Of a stretch of 64,000 nt of DNA, positions 17,120 through 25,908 are shown piece after piece (the stretch's first letter is position 1; every line of letters starts with the position of its first letter). Location: contig CP075366.1 in assembly GCA_019454145.1 (NCBI GenBank), positions 1,963,564 through 2,027,563 on the forward strand. The letters run 5' to 3'. Both the position numbers and the translations under genes were made by a program. The notes beneath the pieces are model-generated. The model did no database searches, was not told the DNA's origin, and worked only from the letters and a program-made list of their open reading frames with translations. Source of the stretch: Fimbriimonadaceae bacterium. Its GTDB lineage: Bacteria; Armatimonadota; Fimbriimonadia; Fimbriimonadales; Fimbriimonadaceae.

Positions 17120-18130
17120 CTAATCATCAGAAAGTGCCTTCAAAACCGCGTTCTGGCAATCCGCTACTAACTGAGAGCAAGCTGGTTGATGCATAAGTGT
17201 CGCCGTTCTTTGAATCTGCCGATACACTTGCCCCGGCGTCATTCGCAAGAATGCCGCGACTTCATCTTCCCGCAATTCAATATCGTTGCGCAGGATGTAA
17301 GCACAGATTTCAGTTTCCGTGAGTCCGCACTCTGCGCAGGGCATGTATACGCTGTGAACCGCATCCCGCACGACGTCTCGTAAATCCCAGCCATTCTCCC
17401 CGATGAGGTACGGCATAAGGATTCCGCTTGCCGTACCAAGGTCAGAGAGAGCACTCCAATCGGTTTTTACGAGTCTCAGGCGAAGCAGTGCACCCCGAAT
17501 TGAACGACCATTGCCATTCATGTGCGTTGCTAAGAGGTGAGTGAGTTGCGGACTGAGCTTTATTCGCTCGGATTCTGCGATTTGCTTGACGATGAATTCC
17601 CGCTCAGGGCAAGTTGGCTCGTTGATAGACTCGATACGCCAGGAAAGCGGGCAGGCAAATATTCCTTGCGTGATCAGTTCGTGGCTTTGCCCCACCATGG
17701 TTACAAACGTTGGTCGCTTGAATCTGGCTCGCTGGTGAAGCCGCAGTTTGAGTTGGTGCTTTGCTCTCGGGTGGCGGAATACATCTTGAAGGTCATCGAG
17801 CAACAAAAACTGCTGAGCGCAAGCCTTTTCGCGCGAATTCGCCCATGTCAAAGCGTGTGCGACTGGAACGCTGATGCCGGTCGCTTCTGTGAGGCTCCGG
17901 CTGATTGACTGCAATAACTCTGATTTCCCCCATCCTGAAGGGCCGACAACCGCAGCAAATTGGTGAATTTCCTTAACAAATTGATCGGCTAATTTGATCG
18001 CTCGGCTATTGGATGGCAACGCGGCAAATTGAGATACAACCATTGCCGACGAGGCGCAAAGAACAGCACTCAAACGATTTTCACCCTGTTTTAATCCAGT
18101 GTTTTGCGTGCGAAAATCGGTGACTGCCAT
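17120..18130 (-). CDS. divergent DnaA-like AAA+ protein
   Basis: A 336-residue AAA+ protein. Walker A is GPSGWGKS at 63-70, and Walker B is LLLDDLQDVF at about 108-117, the order seen in DnaA (LLIDDIQF). A stretch WRIESINEP then matches the DnaA sensor-2 approach, and NGRSIRGALLRL mirrors the DnaA sensor-2 motif NVRELEGAL-RL. The C-terminus has two helix-turn-helix-like segments (TETEICAYIL, EDEVAAFLRMTPGQVYRQI) but lacks the DHTTV-type DNA signature of DnaA domain IV. It is either a DnaA paralogue or an Hda-like regulator. No dnaN or DnaA-box cluster is seen beside it. It lies 63 bp upstream of the CBS-GGDEF gene. Confidence 0.65.
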   Translation of the reverse strand: MAVTDFRTQNTGLKQGENRLSAVLCASSAMVVSQFAALPSNSRAIKLADQFVKEIHQFAAVVGPSGWGKSELLQSISRSLTEATGISVPVAHALTWANSREKACAQQFLLLDDLQDVFRHPRAKHQLKLRLHQRARFKRPTFVTMVGQSHELITQGIFACPLSWRIESINEPTCPEREFIVKQIAESERIKLSPQLTHLLATHMNGNGRSIRGALLRLRLVKTDWSALSDLGTASGILMPYLIGENGWDLRDVVRDAVHSVYMPCAECGLTETEICAYILRNDIELREDEVAAFLRMTPGQVYRQIQRTATLMHQPACSQLVADCQNAVLKALSDD

Positions 18131-18325
18131 TGGTTTTTCTCGAAGAAATTAGCTATCGGACAAGCACTCATTTTCCGGGATAATCCTGTCGAATGCAAGG
18201 ACCCCAAAAACGAAAATTTATGGTCATTTTGAACCTAAATTTTATGAAAAATTTATGCATTGAATTCAAATAGCAAGTCTCATAAAGATAAAAATCTTTT
18301 CCACCGATGTTTCCCCAATTTTGCG

Positions 18326-19552
18326 TTAGTGCTTGATTTTCTCCCAGTACTTGGAAAAATCAAATGTCGGGCTGTGTTGCAAGTTGTGGCACTTTGCACA
18401 AGCTTCTTTTCCGAGCGTTGGCATCTTGGCTTCTTTCGGTTTGAGGGTATGGTTTCGCCCTGCCCCGTGGCAAGATTCACAGCCGACGTCGGTGAATTGG
18501 GGAGTTTTTTCCTTAACAATAAATCCGTTGGTGCTTTCGATTCCCACAACGTGGCAACTCACGCAATCGGGGTCGGCATCATGCTTATCTGATTCAAGTG
18601 TAGCAAAGGCTTTAGCGTGCTTTGACCCTTTCCAAATCTTGTATTCGGCTTCATGGCAAGAACGGCAAGCTTCGGTGCCTGCGTATACAACATCAGACAC
18701 TTTGGGCATCATTTCAACCAGCTTTTCGCTCCGAACGCGATCAAGGTACCGGTTGTAGTAACGGGAAACATCAGCATGGTCGTGCACATCTGGCCCGAGC
18801 GAATTTATGACCGGTGATTCAAATCTTTCGCCTGAAAAAGTGATTGAAGTCACATACTGGCCTTGCGGCCCCGGCGTAAGTAACCAAGTTTCGCCTATCC
18901 GGTCTTCACCCGTTCGAGGCGCGCTTTTTGAAGCGTAGATAATCACGTCTAGCTGAGGAACTGACTCGGCGATCTGTATGGCAATGTCGCGGTCAAAGTT
19001 AGTGATGTAGATAGAGGGAACCGATCGTTCTTTGGCTGTTTGCACGAGCTCACGAACTCTGGAAATCGCGTTGAGCTGAGTGAACGAGGGGCTTGTACCG
19101 TCGGCATATACGGCGCATTTTGGGCTTACAAACACACTTGAATTCTCTGTGCCGAGAATGGAAGTGTTCGAAAGTCGCTCAACGGCGGCGATTCCTGGTT
19201 CGCCCAAAATTAAATCCTTGGAAGTGAGTGCAAGCACATCAACCTTCATTGCTTTTAGCGATTCAGCAAGGGTTTCGGCTTTGAGCTCGGATTGCCGACC
19301 AGGAACCCCTACAATTGGGCCAGTTTCAATAATAAATGACGCTTGTTGAGCTAACTCCTCGGTTTTTGTGGCTCGCCGGCGAATACCGCCCGCCATTGGC
19401 TTAGTGCAGCCGCAAGGAGAAAGATATCCGGCAGTATTGCCACCAATAATCAAAGTCCAGCTTGTCGATTCTTCTTGTTTGGCAATCGCACCCATGATGA
19501 ACGGCAACAGAGCCGTTCCCCAAAGCGCGACTTTCAGGAATCTAGGGCACAT
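18326..19552 (-). CDS. secreted tetraheme cytochrome c with nucleotidase-like N-terminal domain
   Basis: A 408-residue exported protein. A signal anchor (about 6-24) is followed by an N-terminal domain with GYLSPCGCTKPMAGGIRRR that resembles the UshA/5'-nucleotidase-like part of cytochrome c-554-type proteins. Four CxxCH haem motifs follow (CRSCH, CVSCH, CESCH, CAKCH at about residues 295, 329, 357, 384). ATG 19552 is chosen because the signal sequence begins there; it overlaps the upstream DUF1573 gene by 11 bp, so the two are coupled. It probably acts in periplasmic electron transfer; donor and acceptor are unknown. Confidence 0.85.
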   Translation of the reverse strand: MCPRFLKVALWGTALLPFIMGAIAKQEESTSWTLIIGGNTAGYLSPCGCTKPMAGGIRRRATKTEELAQQASFIIETGPIVGVPGRQSELKAETLAESLKAMKVDVLALTSKDLILGEPGIAAVERLSNTSILGTENSSVFVSPKCAVYADGTSPSFTQLNAISRVRELVQTAKERSVPSIYITNFDRDIAIQIAESVPQLDVIIYASKSAPRTGEDRIGETWLLTPGPQGQYVTSITFSGERFESPVINSLGPDVHDHADVSRYYNRYLDRVRSEKLVEMMPKVSDVVYAGTEACRSCHEAEYKIWKGSKHAKAFATLESDKHDADPDCVSCHVVGIESTNGFIVKEKTPQFTDVGCESCHGAGRNHTLKPKEAKMPTLGKEACAKCHNLQHSPTFDFSKYWEKIKH

Positions 19553-21155
19553 AACCTTGAACGGGAACAACGATTTGCGGAGAATCCGGATCGTCGGTTT
19601 TGATAAGGAGGCTCGCAATCACGGTGCCGGTTCCAGGCTTGGCATTGAGTTCAACGGAAAGCTTGTATTCACCTACACCGAGCTTCTCAGTTTTAGCAGT
19701 CAGGTAAGTTTCCGAAGACTTAATTTCCAATATTTTGAAATCTTTTCCTGTTCCATTAATTGTTGCCCAGGCTCGGGCAATTCCACCCTTCACATCACCA
19801 AAATAAATTGTTTGTGGAGAGACGGCTATTCCTCTTTGAACATAGAAATTTGCGCCAAGTAAGGGAAATATTTTGTTATCTGTTTGGATAAGCAAAGCCG
19901 CCAAAATTCGGCCCTGCACAGTACCGGGGCTAAGCAATACATCAATTTTGTAGCCTTTTCTGGGCTTAGCTGGCTCGTTCCACAATGGGTCAGCGAGGGA
20001 TCCCTCCCAAGGTGAGATACTTGTCACTCCAGTCAAACCTGAAACACTTGCCCGCAAGGGCTTCATTTCAATCGAATCTGGCATAAAGAGATAGTAGGTG
20101 AGTTTCGCACCACTTTCACCGAACATCACCGTGTCACTTTTTTCTCCAGTGATCAGGCGGTAAGCAGGGGTGATATTCCCGACGACTCCAACTCTTGTAG
20201 TCGGATGCTCAGGGTCGTTGGTGTAAATAAACAAACCTTTGTCTTGAGGCCCCTGGAAGTCGGCCGTGCTCATGTAAATATTCACTAATGTTGTGGATTC
20301 AGGCGCGACCACAGGATCGTAATTGATGATAAAACACGAGCAATCCGGTCTAATAGAAAATTGCATGGGTGCTTTCCCCCTGTTTACAATTTGAATTTGA
20401 AACTGCTGGGGTTCGCCTTGAACAACCGTATTAAAGTTAATTTGATTTTGATCAATAAAGAACGATGGAAAATTTGCTGCTAGCTTCTTTTTGTTTTTTG
20501 CTGCGGCAACAAGCTTATCTGCAATCTGGACGTTATTCTTTGCAAGCACCAAGGAAAGGCCATCTATTTTTGGCATTGAGCCTCCCACTCCATCTATCCG
20601 GAACATCGTACTGCCTGGTTTTGGCTGCCGTTCGAGTCCAAGGTAGGAACCAATAACAAAACTAATCTCGTTTTCGTAGACAGGCGCTTCAATTTCGAGC
20701 TTAAGATCAGTTCGAATAGTGGATACGACAGCTTCAATGGTCGGCTCGCTGGGATCAGGGCTTTCAAAAAGAACCAGCGTTTTTGGTACTCCGACAGCGG
20801 TTTGCTCTAATTCTTTTACGAACGTTATGAGAACGTTGGGCTTGTCGCTTTCCGTAATTTTCAACTCAGGCAGCTCATGCTTCCAGTTTGCAATAGCTTT
20901 GTCTAAAGCATTTTTTGCGATGACTTGGTTGATTTTCGAGAGTTTGCCAGTATCAATTTTGATCGTAAATTCATATTTGGGAAGAGATTTAGCCCGTTGT
21001 GTAGCTTGCGCAAATTCGCCAGCCTCAAGAAACTCGGCAACTTCGCGCACGGATTTTTGAAAAAATGGTGACGAACCCACTGGTGGAGTTGGAGCAGCCT
21101 CAATTTGAGCCGATTGGGCAACGGCAACCATCATTCCAAGTGCAAGCAAACTCAT
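19542..21155 (-). CDS. secreted DUF1573-containing protein
   Basis: A 537-residue exported protein with an Ala-rich N-terminal signal (about 1-16). An N-terminal half follows with no motif I recognise. A DUF1573-type Ig-like domain (about 245-335) holds a characteristic PDCSCF after NRGKAPMQF and closes with YTNDPEHPTT. A second similar beta domain near the C-terminus ends IKTDDPDSPQIVVP. DUF1573 proteins are common in Bacteroidetes and Planctomycetes next to cytochromes. Its stop overlaps the tetraheme cytochrome start, so the two probably work together at the periplasmic face. Biochemical role unknown. Confidence 0.8.
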   Translation of the reverse strand: MSLLALGMMVAVAQSAQIEAAPTPPVGSSPFFQKSVREVAEFLEAGEFAQATQRAKSLPKYEFTIKIDTGKLSKINQVIAKNALDKAIANWKHELPELKITESDKPNVLITFVKELEQTAVGVPKTLVLFESPDPSEPTIEAVVSTIRTDLKLEIEAPVYENEISFVIGSYLGLERQPKPGSTMFRIDGVGGSMPKIDGLSLVLAKNNVQIADKLVAAAKNKKKLAANFPSFFIDQNQINFNTVVQGEPQQFQIQIVNRGKAPMQFSIRPDCSCFIINYDPVVAPESTTLVNIYMSTADFQGPQDKGLFIYTNDPEHPTTRVGVVGNITPAYRLITGEKSDTVMFGESGAKLTYYLFMPDSIEMKPLRASVSGLTGVTSISPWEGSLADPLWNEPAKPRKGYKIDVLLSPGTVQGRILAALLIQTDNKIFPLLGANFYVQRGIAVSPQTIYFGDVKGGIARAWATINGTGKDFKILEIKSSETYLTAKTEKLGVGEYKLSVELNAKPGTGTVIASLLIKTDDPDSPQIVVPVQGYVP

Positions 21156-21204
21156 TTTGAATCTCTGTTATTTGACGTATCAAATGCGGCAAGTGGTCGG
21201 AGGA

Positions 21205-22321
21205 CTACTCAATAAACGTGTCCTCATTCGGCGGACGCTTCAAATAAGCTTCGATAAAGCTATCGATTTCTCCATCCATAACGGCTACAACGTTTCCGGT
21301 TTCATGTCCGGTTCGGTGATCCTTCACCATTGTGTATGGCTGCATCACATAGCTTCTAATCTGTCGGCCCCATTCCGCCGGGCCAATGTCTCCCTTGATG
21401 GCATTAGCTTTGGCGAGGTCGGCTTCTCGTTGCAAAACGGCTAATCGCGAGGCAAGCATTTTGTAAACCGAAGCGCGGTTTTTATGCTGACTGCGTTCGT
21501 TTTGGCATTGAACGACGATGCCAGTTGGGATGTGCGTCAGGCGGACTGCCGATTCCGTTTTGTTGACGTGCTGACCACCTGCACCCGATGCTCGAAGGGT
21601 TTCCTCCTTGACATCATCCGGATTGATCTCAACTTCTGTTTCTTCCATTTCTGGGAGAACTTCAATTCGGCAGAAAGAAGTATGCCGGCGAGCATTGGAG
21701 TCAAAGGGAGAAATCCGAACAAGTCGATGCACTCCTCCTTCCGACTTCAGATACCCGTATGCATTTGTGCCAGTGACTTCAAAAGTGACGTTGCGGTAAC
21801 CAGTGACATCGCCAGGAGTTTCTGAGACGATTTCGAGCTTAAAACCTTTAATCTGCGCCCAGCGCATGTACATACGGAAAAGGATTGAAGCCCAGTCACA
21901 TGCTTCCGAGCCGCCTGCCCCGGCACTGATTTCAACTAGCGCATTCCGGTCATCGTATTCTCCGCTGAGCAAGGTTTGGAGCTCGTACGAATCTAAATCG
22001 GCAAGAAATGAAATAGCTTGGGAATCCGCTTCTTGTTCGAGATCGGCATCCGGCTCAGCGCGGATCATCTCGTAAAAGTCGTGGATGTTGTTAAGCCGTT
22101 CATCCAATTGCAAAAATGGATGAATGATTCCTTTGGTTCGGGAGAGTTTCCGCAGATGAGTTTGCGCGGCTTGCGGATCGTCCCAAAAATTCGATTGTGC
22201 TGCGGCTGCTTCTAGTTCACCGAGCTGCTGTTGTAGTCGAGGCAGGTCAAAGATGCCCCCGAATAGCGTCCAGGCGAGCGCGAGCCTCGGACAGCGCTTG
22301 ATGCTGCTCATGAGTCAACAT
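21205..22321 (-). CDS. prfB: peptide chain release factor 2, with programmed +1 frameshift
   Basis: The class I release factor for UGA/UAA. The zero frame starts at ATG 22321 and runs 24 codons ([20 protein letters not shown]...) to an in-frame TGA at 22249-22247. After a +1 shift it continues DLPRLQQQ to the end. The body carries the catalytic [16 protein letters not shown] and [11 protein letters not shown] motifs. Total length is 371 residues, normal for RF2. The single-frame reading from ATG 22311 would replace the true N-terminus with an unrelated sequence. RF2 autoregulates through this shift. Confidence 0.95.
22246..22261 (-). promoter_or_regulatory. RF2 +1 frameshift site
   Basis: On the minus strand: CGGGGG, CAT, CTT, TGA, C. 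A Shine-Dalgarno-like CGGGGG stands three bases before CTT, and UGA is followed by C (poor termination). This is the classic RF2 arrangement: slow termination when RF2 is scarce lets the ribosome slip from CUU to UUU and skip one base. Confidence 0.93.
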
Positions 22322-22444
22322 AAGATTAACTTTACCGTTGAAGTCATTTTTGTTTTCGCAAACTACCCAACCATTAGGCTATAATTCTTGCGGGTTCTTT
22401 ATGCGTCGCAATTGCTTAAATTGAACCTAATTTAAATCAAGGAA

Positions 22445-24580
22445 ATGATGATGAGCAATTATAAGCCTTTTAAAGGTGTTTCACGCTTGATTCTTGCTTT
22501 GCTGGCTGTATCTGCCGTTGGATTAGCTTTTGGTCAAAAACGACCAGTGGTGCAATCAGATACACCAATCAATCAGGAAGGAATTAAGTCTGGTGAAACA
22601 AAAACCATGCTGCCTTGGGATAAAAAGATTAAAATTTCGACAATTAATCCTAGAAACTTTTTCCCAAAAATCACAAATGCGGCTCAAGCCCGCGGTATTC
22701 GACCCTCTAACCCAGATATCAAACTAACTAAGTCTGGCTACCAACTAGACCGTTCCCAAGATGGACTTGGGCTTCCCACCGTTGGTGGCAACACAGGCAA
22801 CTCGACCGCTGTTCTTGGTGCGCGGTTCCCAGGCGTTAGTTTTACTGGCTGGTTCCCGCCTGATGTTTCTATGGCGGTTGGTAGCACTCATGTTGTTCAA
22901 GTCACCAATACGACGGTCGGCTTCTTTAACAAGAGCACTGGCACACTAGAATTCTCTCAAGTCCTTGATGGAACAGGATTTTTCTCGGGCCAAAATGTTG
23001 GATCGTTTACATTTGACCCTCGCGTAATTTACGACCCAGATACCAACCGTTTTATCATGGTTGTTTTGGATGTAGATTTCGACGCAGCGGTATCCCGAGT
23101 TCAAATCGCAATTTCAACCGATGCAGATCCATTTAATCCATGGACTCTCGTAACTTTAGACAACACGATCACAATTGGTGGCGCTCCACTTTGGGGTGAC
23201 TATCCAACGGTCTCAACAAATGAAGACTACATCGTGATGACCTTCAACCACTTTGGTTTCTTTACAAACAATGTATTGGGAACCATGTTTGCGTTGTCGA
23301 AGGATCTGTCTCGAGTTCAGTTTTTCAACACTGGCCAATTTTCAACTTCAATGGCTAAGCGCTCGGTACCAGGAACAACTGGTCCAGCTTACGGCGTAGG
23401 AATCGTCCACCCATTCTTGGGTGCTCCTCCAGCGGCAAATGTTTTTGCAGTGAAGAAGTCTGGAGTTAACGCGACGATTTCTAATATGCAGGTTCAACTG
23501 CCAATCTACATGCCGCAAGATGGTGGTGCCTCCATGCGGGGAATCTTTATTGATACCCTCGGAGGCCGAATGATGGATGCTTCGGTGAACCAAAACAGCC
23601 TTGTATTTGCGCTCACCGTCAATGCCGGCCCTGATAATCTCGGATTCCAATATCCTTTTGCTGCCGCCCCGAATCCAGGACGGAGCAAAGTTCGGTGGGG
23701 TGAAATTTCGCTCAACACTTTCCCGAATGGAAGGCCAGCTTTATTCCAATCGGGTGACATGGGTTACGCAAACACCTTTGCGACCTGTCTTCCCGCGATT
23801 ATCAAGAACAATGCTGGAGAAATTGCCGTAGTTGCAACCCGATCCTCTGCCGGGGAGACGCCTAAGGTAATTGCGGCCACTCGCCGATCAATTGATGTTA
23901 AAGGCACACTTGGCCCGATCGCCATATTTGGCTCATCGGCTAACTTTAACATCACTGGTGGGGGAACTTCGCGTTGGGGCGACTATGCGGGAATTGCAAT
24001 TGATCCACTTGATCCAACTCGGTTCTGGGGTTCGCATGAAATCTTCAGCAACTCAAGCCTCGAATGGGGAACAGAAATCTTCTCGTTCGTTATTGGTTCA
24101 CCGACTGCGGTTACAACTGAGCCGACTGGCGTAACTCCGGTGTTTGGAAGTGTGGCTGGTGGAAACGTTGATAGCTTTGACACCCTTGGTGACTCTGATG
24201 TCTACTCGCTAAACACGGAATACATTTCTGGACGCGGTAACTACGCAGGTTACGATCTCACCTTTAACCCTGGTGGAACCGTAAACAACGTTGATATCAC
24301 GCTCAACATGGTCTCGACCGTAGATGGAGTCACTGGCTTCATTTACATGTTCAATGTGACCACTAATGATTGGGATTTGGTTTGGAATACACGATTAAAG
24401 GCAACTCCACAAGAGATTGTGATAGTCATTGATTCCGCGAGAATGTCCAAATACATTAACGGAAGCGGCAACATCGTTACTCGGGTGGTCGCGCTTAACG
24501 CAGAACGACGCCGCGGCGTTGCGCCAGCTTCATTCGCACTTAATTCAGACTTTGGTGCGATCATGAAGAACCGCAACTAA
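22445..24580 (+). CDS. large secreted protein, likely surface-exposed
   Basis: A 711-residue exported protein with a signal peptide ending at about LAFGQ (residue 31). The mature protein is rich in Asn, Thr, Gly and aromatic residues. It contains a region (about 120-560) resembling exported beta-propeller-like proteins (PPDVSMAVGSTHVVQVTN, DPRVIYDPDTNRFIMV, GDYPTVSTNEDYIVMTFN). The C-terminal 130 residues form a separate beta-rich domain. No catalytic motif seen. A TATAAT at 22380-22385 and AAGGA before the three ATGs support expression. A perfect palindrome follows. Role unknown, perhaps adhesion or glycan binding. Confidence 0.75.
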   Translation: MMMSNYKPFKGVSRLILALLAVSAVGLAFGQKRPVVQSDTPINQEGIKSGETKTMLPWDKKIKISTINPRNFFPKITNAAQARGIRPSNPDIKLTKSGYQLDRSQDGLGLPTVGGNTGNSTAVLGARFPGVSFTGWFPPDVSMAVGSTHVVQVTNTTVGFFNKSTGTLEFSQVLDGTGFFSGQNVGSFTFDPRVIYDPDTNRFIMVVLDVDFDAAVSRVQIAISTDADPFNPWTLVTLDNTITIGGAPLWGDYPTVSTNEDYIVMTFNHFGFFTNNVLGTMFALSKDLSRVQFFNTGQFSTSMAKRSVPGTTGPAYGVGIVHPFLGAPPAANVFAVKKSGVNATISNMQVQLPIYMPQDGGASMRGIFIDTLGGRMMDASVNQNSLVFALTVNAGPDNLGFQYPFAAAPNPGRSKVRWGEISLNTFPNGRPALFQSGDMGYANTFATCLPAIIKNNAGEIAVVATRSSAGETPKVIAATRRSIDVKGTLGPIAIFGSSANFNITGGGTSRWGDYAGIAIDPLDPTRFWGSHEIFSNSSLEWGTEIFSFVIGSPTAVTTEPTGVTPVFGSVAGGNVDSFDTLGDSDVYSLNTEYISGRGNYAGYDLTFNPGGTVNNVDITLNMVSTVDGVTGFIYMFNVTTNDWDLVWNTRLKATPQEIVIVIDSARMSKYINGSGNIVTRVVALNAERRRGVAPASFALNSDFGAIMKNRN

Positions 24581-24603
24581 ACTAAATAGTCGCTCATCAT
24601 CAA

Positions 24604-24641
24604 AAATAGAGCCCCGATTCAATTGAATCGGGGCTCTATTT
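24604..24641. terminator. 38-bp perfect palindrome terminator
   Basis: AAATAGAGCCCCGATTCAA and its exact complement, no loop, 23 bp after the large secreted-protein gene and 12 bp before the end of the convergent fliT-like gene. Probably a bidirectional terminator. Confidence 0.8.
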
Positions 24642-24652
24642 GCTAAGAGTGC

Positions 24653-24994
24653 TTAACCTGTAAGTTCGTAAGTTTTTGTACTTCCCGCCCAGTATGCTTG
24701 CCGACCGTTACGCTGGCGGCTATGATTTTCGAACTCCGTTCTAAGGGTCGAACGCACTTGGTTCATTTTCGACATTGCGGCACCTTCTGCCCTAGACAGC
24801 TTTTGTCTTTGTTCCAGAGTTAATTGCGCGCCCTTTGTGATGAGATCTTGTATGGCGTCGAGCGCATCACCTCGTTCATTCAATATTGAATTGAGCTCGT
24901 GAGTTTCTAGCTCATCAATTTCTTGCGCCAATAGGTACGAAAGCGCAGCAAACTTCTCAATCGGTTGATCGAGCAAATCAAGCTGCGTTGGCAT
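24653..24994 (-). CDS. probable FliT/FlgN-type flagellar export chaperone
   Basis: A 113-residue helical protein with no membrane segment. It has two helices, one with LAQEIDELETHELNSILNERGDALDAI, a pattern typical of small flagellar chaperones (FlgN/FliT: ERxxLLxxI). Start at ATG 24994 overlaps the fliS stop by 17 bp, so it is coupled to FliS, where FliT commonly sits. The family is sequence-diverse, so the call rests on position and helical pattern. A longer frame from 25027 would overlap fliS further. Confidence 0.6.
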   Translation of the reverse strand: MPTQLDLLDQPIEKFAALSYLLAQEIDELETHELNSILNERGDALDAIQDLITKGAQLTLEQRQKLSRAEGAAMSKMNQVRSTLRTEFENHSRQRNGRQAYWAGSTKTYELTG

Positions 24995-25388
24995 GCTGAA
25001 TTCCTTGCCGCGAAGTCTGCTTTTCAATTTGTGCCCAGCTTTCTCGAAGGTCGCTTAAAACTTTGGTCGCCTGATCCAAATAAATCGGTGTGTCTTCTAT
25101 GTTCGCTTGTACGATTCTGTCGAAAGCAAATGTATAGAGTGCGAACAGGTTGCCAGCAATCTCTCCGCCTTGCTTGACATCCAAGCAAGAAATTAGTTCA
25201 GTGATGATGTCTTGCGCGCGAATGCACATTTCATTCTGCTTATGTAGATTGCCTTCTTCCATGGCTACCTTGGCCGCGTTAATAAACCTCATTGCACCGT
25301 CGTACAGCATGATAACTAGCTGTAAAGGGCTCGCGCCATCAATTGCGCTCTTTCTATATTGTTGAACGGATGAATTTGGGTAGGCCAC
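24978..25388 (-). CDS. fliS: flagellar secretion chaperone FliS
   Basis: A 136-residue protein with the FliS signature: YRKSAIDGASPLQLVIMLYDGAMRFI, then IRAQDIITELISCLD and a final helix with LYTFAFDRIVQAN. FliS caps unpolymerised flagellin and delivers it to the export gate. No flagellin gene is in the window. It is followed, overlapping, by the FliT-like gene. It indicates a flagellated organism. Confidence 0.93.
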   Translation of the reverse strand: MAYPNSSVQQYRKSAIDGASPLQLVIMLYDGAMRFINAAKVAMEEGNLHKQNEMCIRAQDIITELISCLDVKQGGEIAGNLFALYTFAFDRIVQANIEDTPIYLDQATKVLSDLRESWAQIEKQTSRQGIQHANAA

Positions 25389-25438
25389 GCCTGTTTCTCT
25401 CCAAGAAGCTCTGGGATTAATTTTCGGTTGATTTGAGC

Positions 25439-25903
25439 CTAACCCTCAGATAAATTTGTGCCTTTGGGCAAAACAATAAAAAGTACGGTTAATCCGGCGA
25501 GGAGCCAGGCGATTGGAACCAGCCATTTCCACTCGGGCGGATATTCTGGCTGATCGAGCATCGGGTTAAACCTGGCGGTGAGCACGGTTTCCAGGCGAAG
25601 ATACAAAAAAACCGCTCCAACAAACAACCCGCCGGTAAATCCCGCCGCACCCGCTAACTTTCCGAGCCGGACAAACACGGCCCCAACAATAAATGTAGGA
25701 ATTGTTGCAAAGGCGAGAGCAGTGTAAAGCTGGGCAGACGTGCGATGCTCGAAAACCAAAAACGGCCACATTGCAAGCAAATAAACCAAAAAGCTGGAAA
25801 CAAGAATAACAGAGCATCCAGTCATCAATTGCCCCTCGAACGATTTCGGTCGAGGGGCAGACTCCTCTAGGGGTTCATCGGTTCCTAGAGGTTCAAACGG
25901 CAT
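25439..25903 (-). CDS. uncharacterised four-helix membrane protein
   Basis: A 154-residue protein with a charged N-terminus (about 1-24) and four hydrophobic segments (about 27-47, 57-77, 82-103, 128-147). No motif recognised. It begins 5 bp after the gap stop on the same strand, so it is probably co-transcribed with glyceraldehyde-3-phosphate dehydrogenase. Function unknown. Confidence 0.75.
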   Translation of the reverse strand: MPFEPLGTDEPLEESAPRPKSFEGQLMTGCSVILVSSFLVYLLAMWPFLVFEHRTSAQLYTALAFATIPTFIVGAVFVRLGKLAGAAGFTGGLFVGAVFLYLRLETVLTARFNPMLDQPEYPPEWKWLVPIAWLLAGLTVLFIVLPKGTNLSEG

Positions 25904-25908
25904 TGTTT

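Noticed and set aside
18131-18325. Origin-like AT-rich gap next to the DnaA-like gene
   Set aside because: AT-rich with near-repeats of TTTATG, but no consensus DnaA boxes; it more probably holds a promoter.
22250-22311. ATG at 22311 as the prfB start
   Set aside because: That frame lacks RF2 similarity before the frameshift site; the zero frame from 22321 is the real start.
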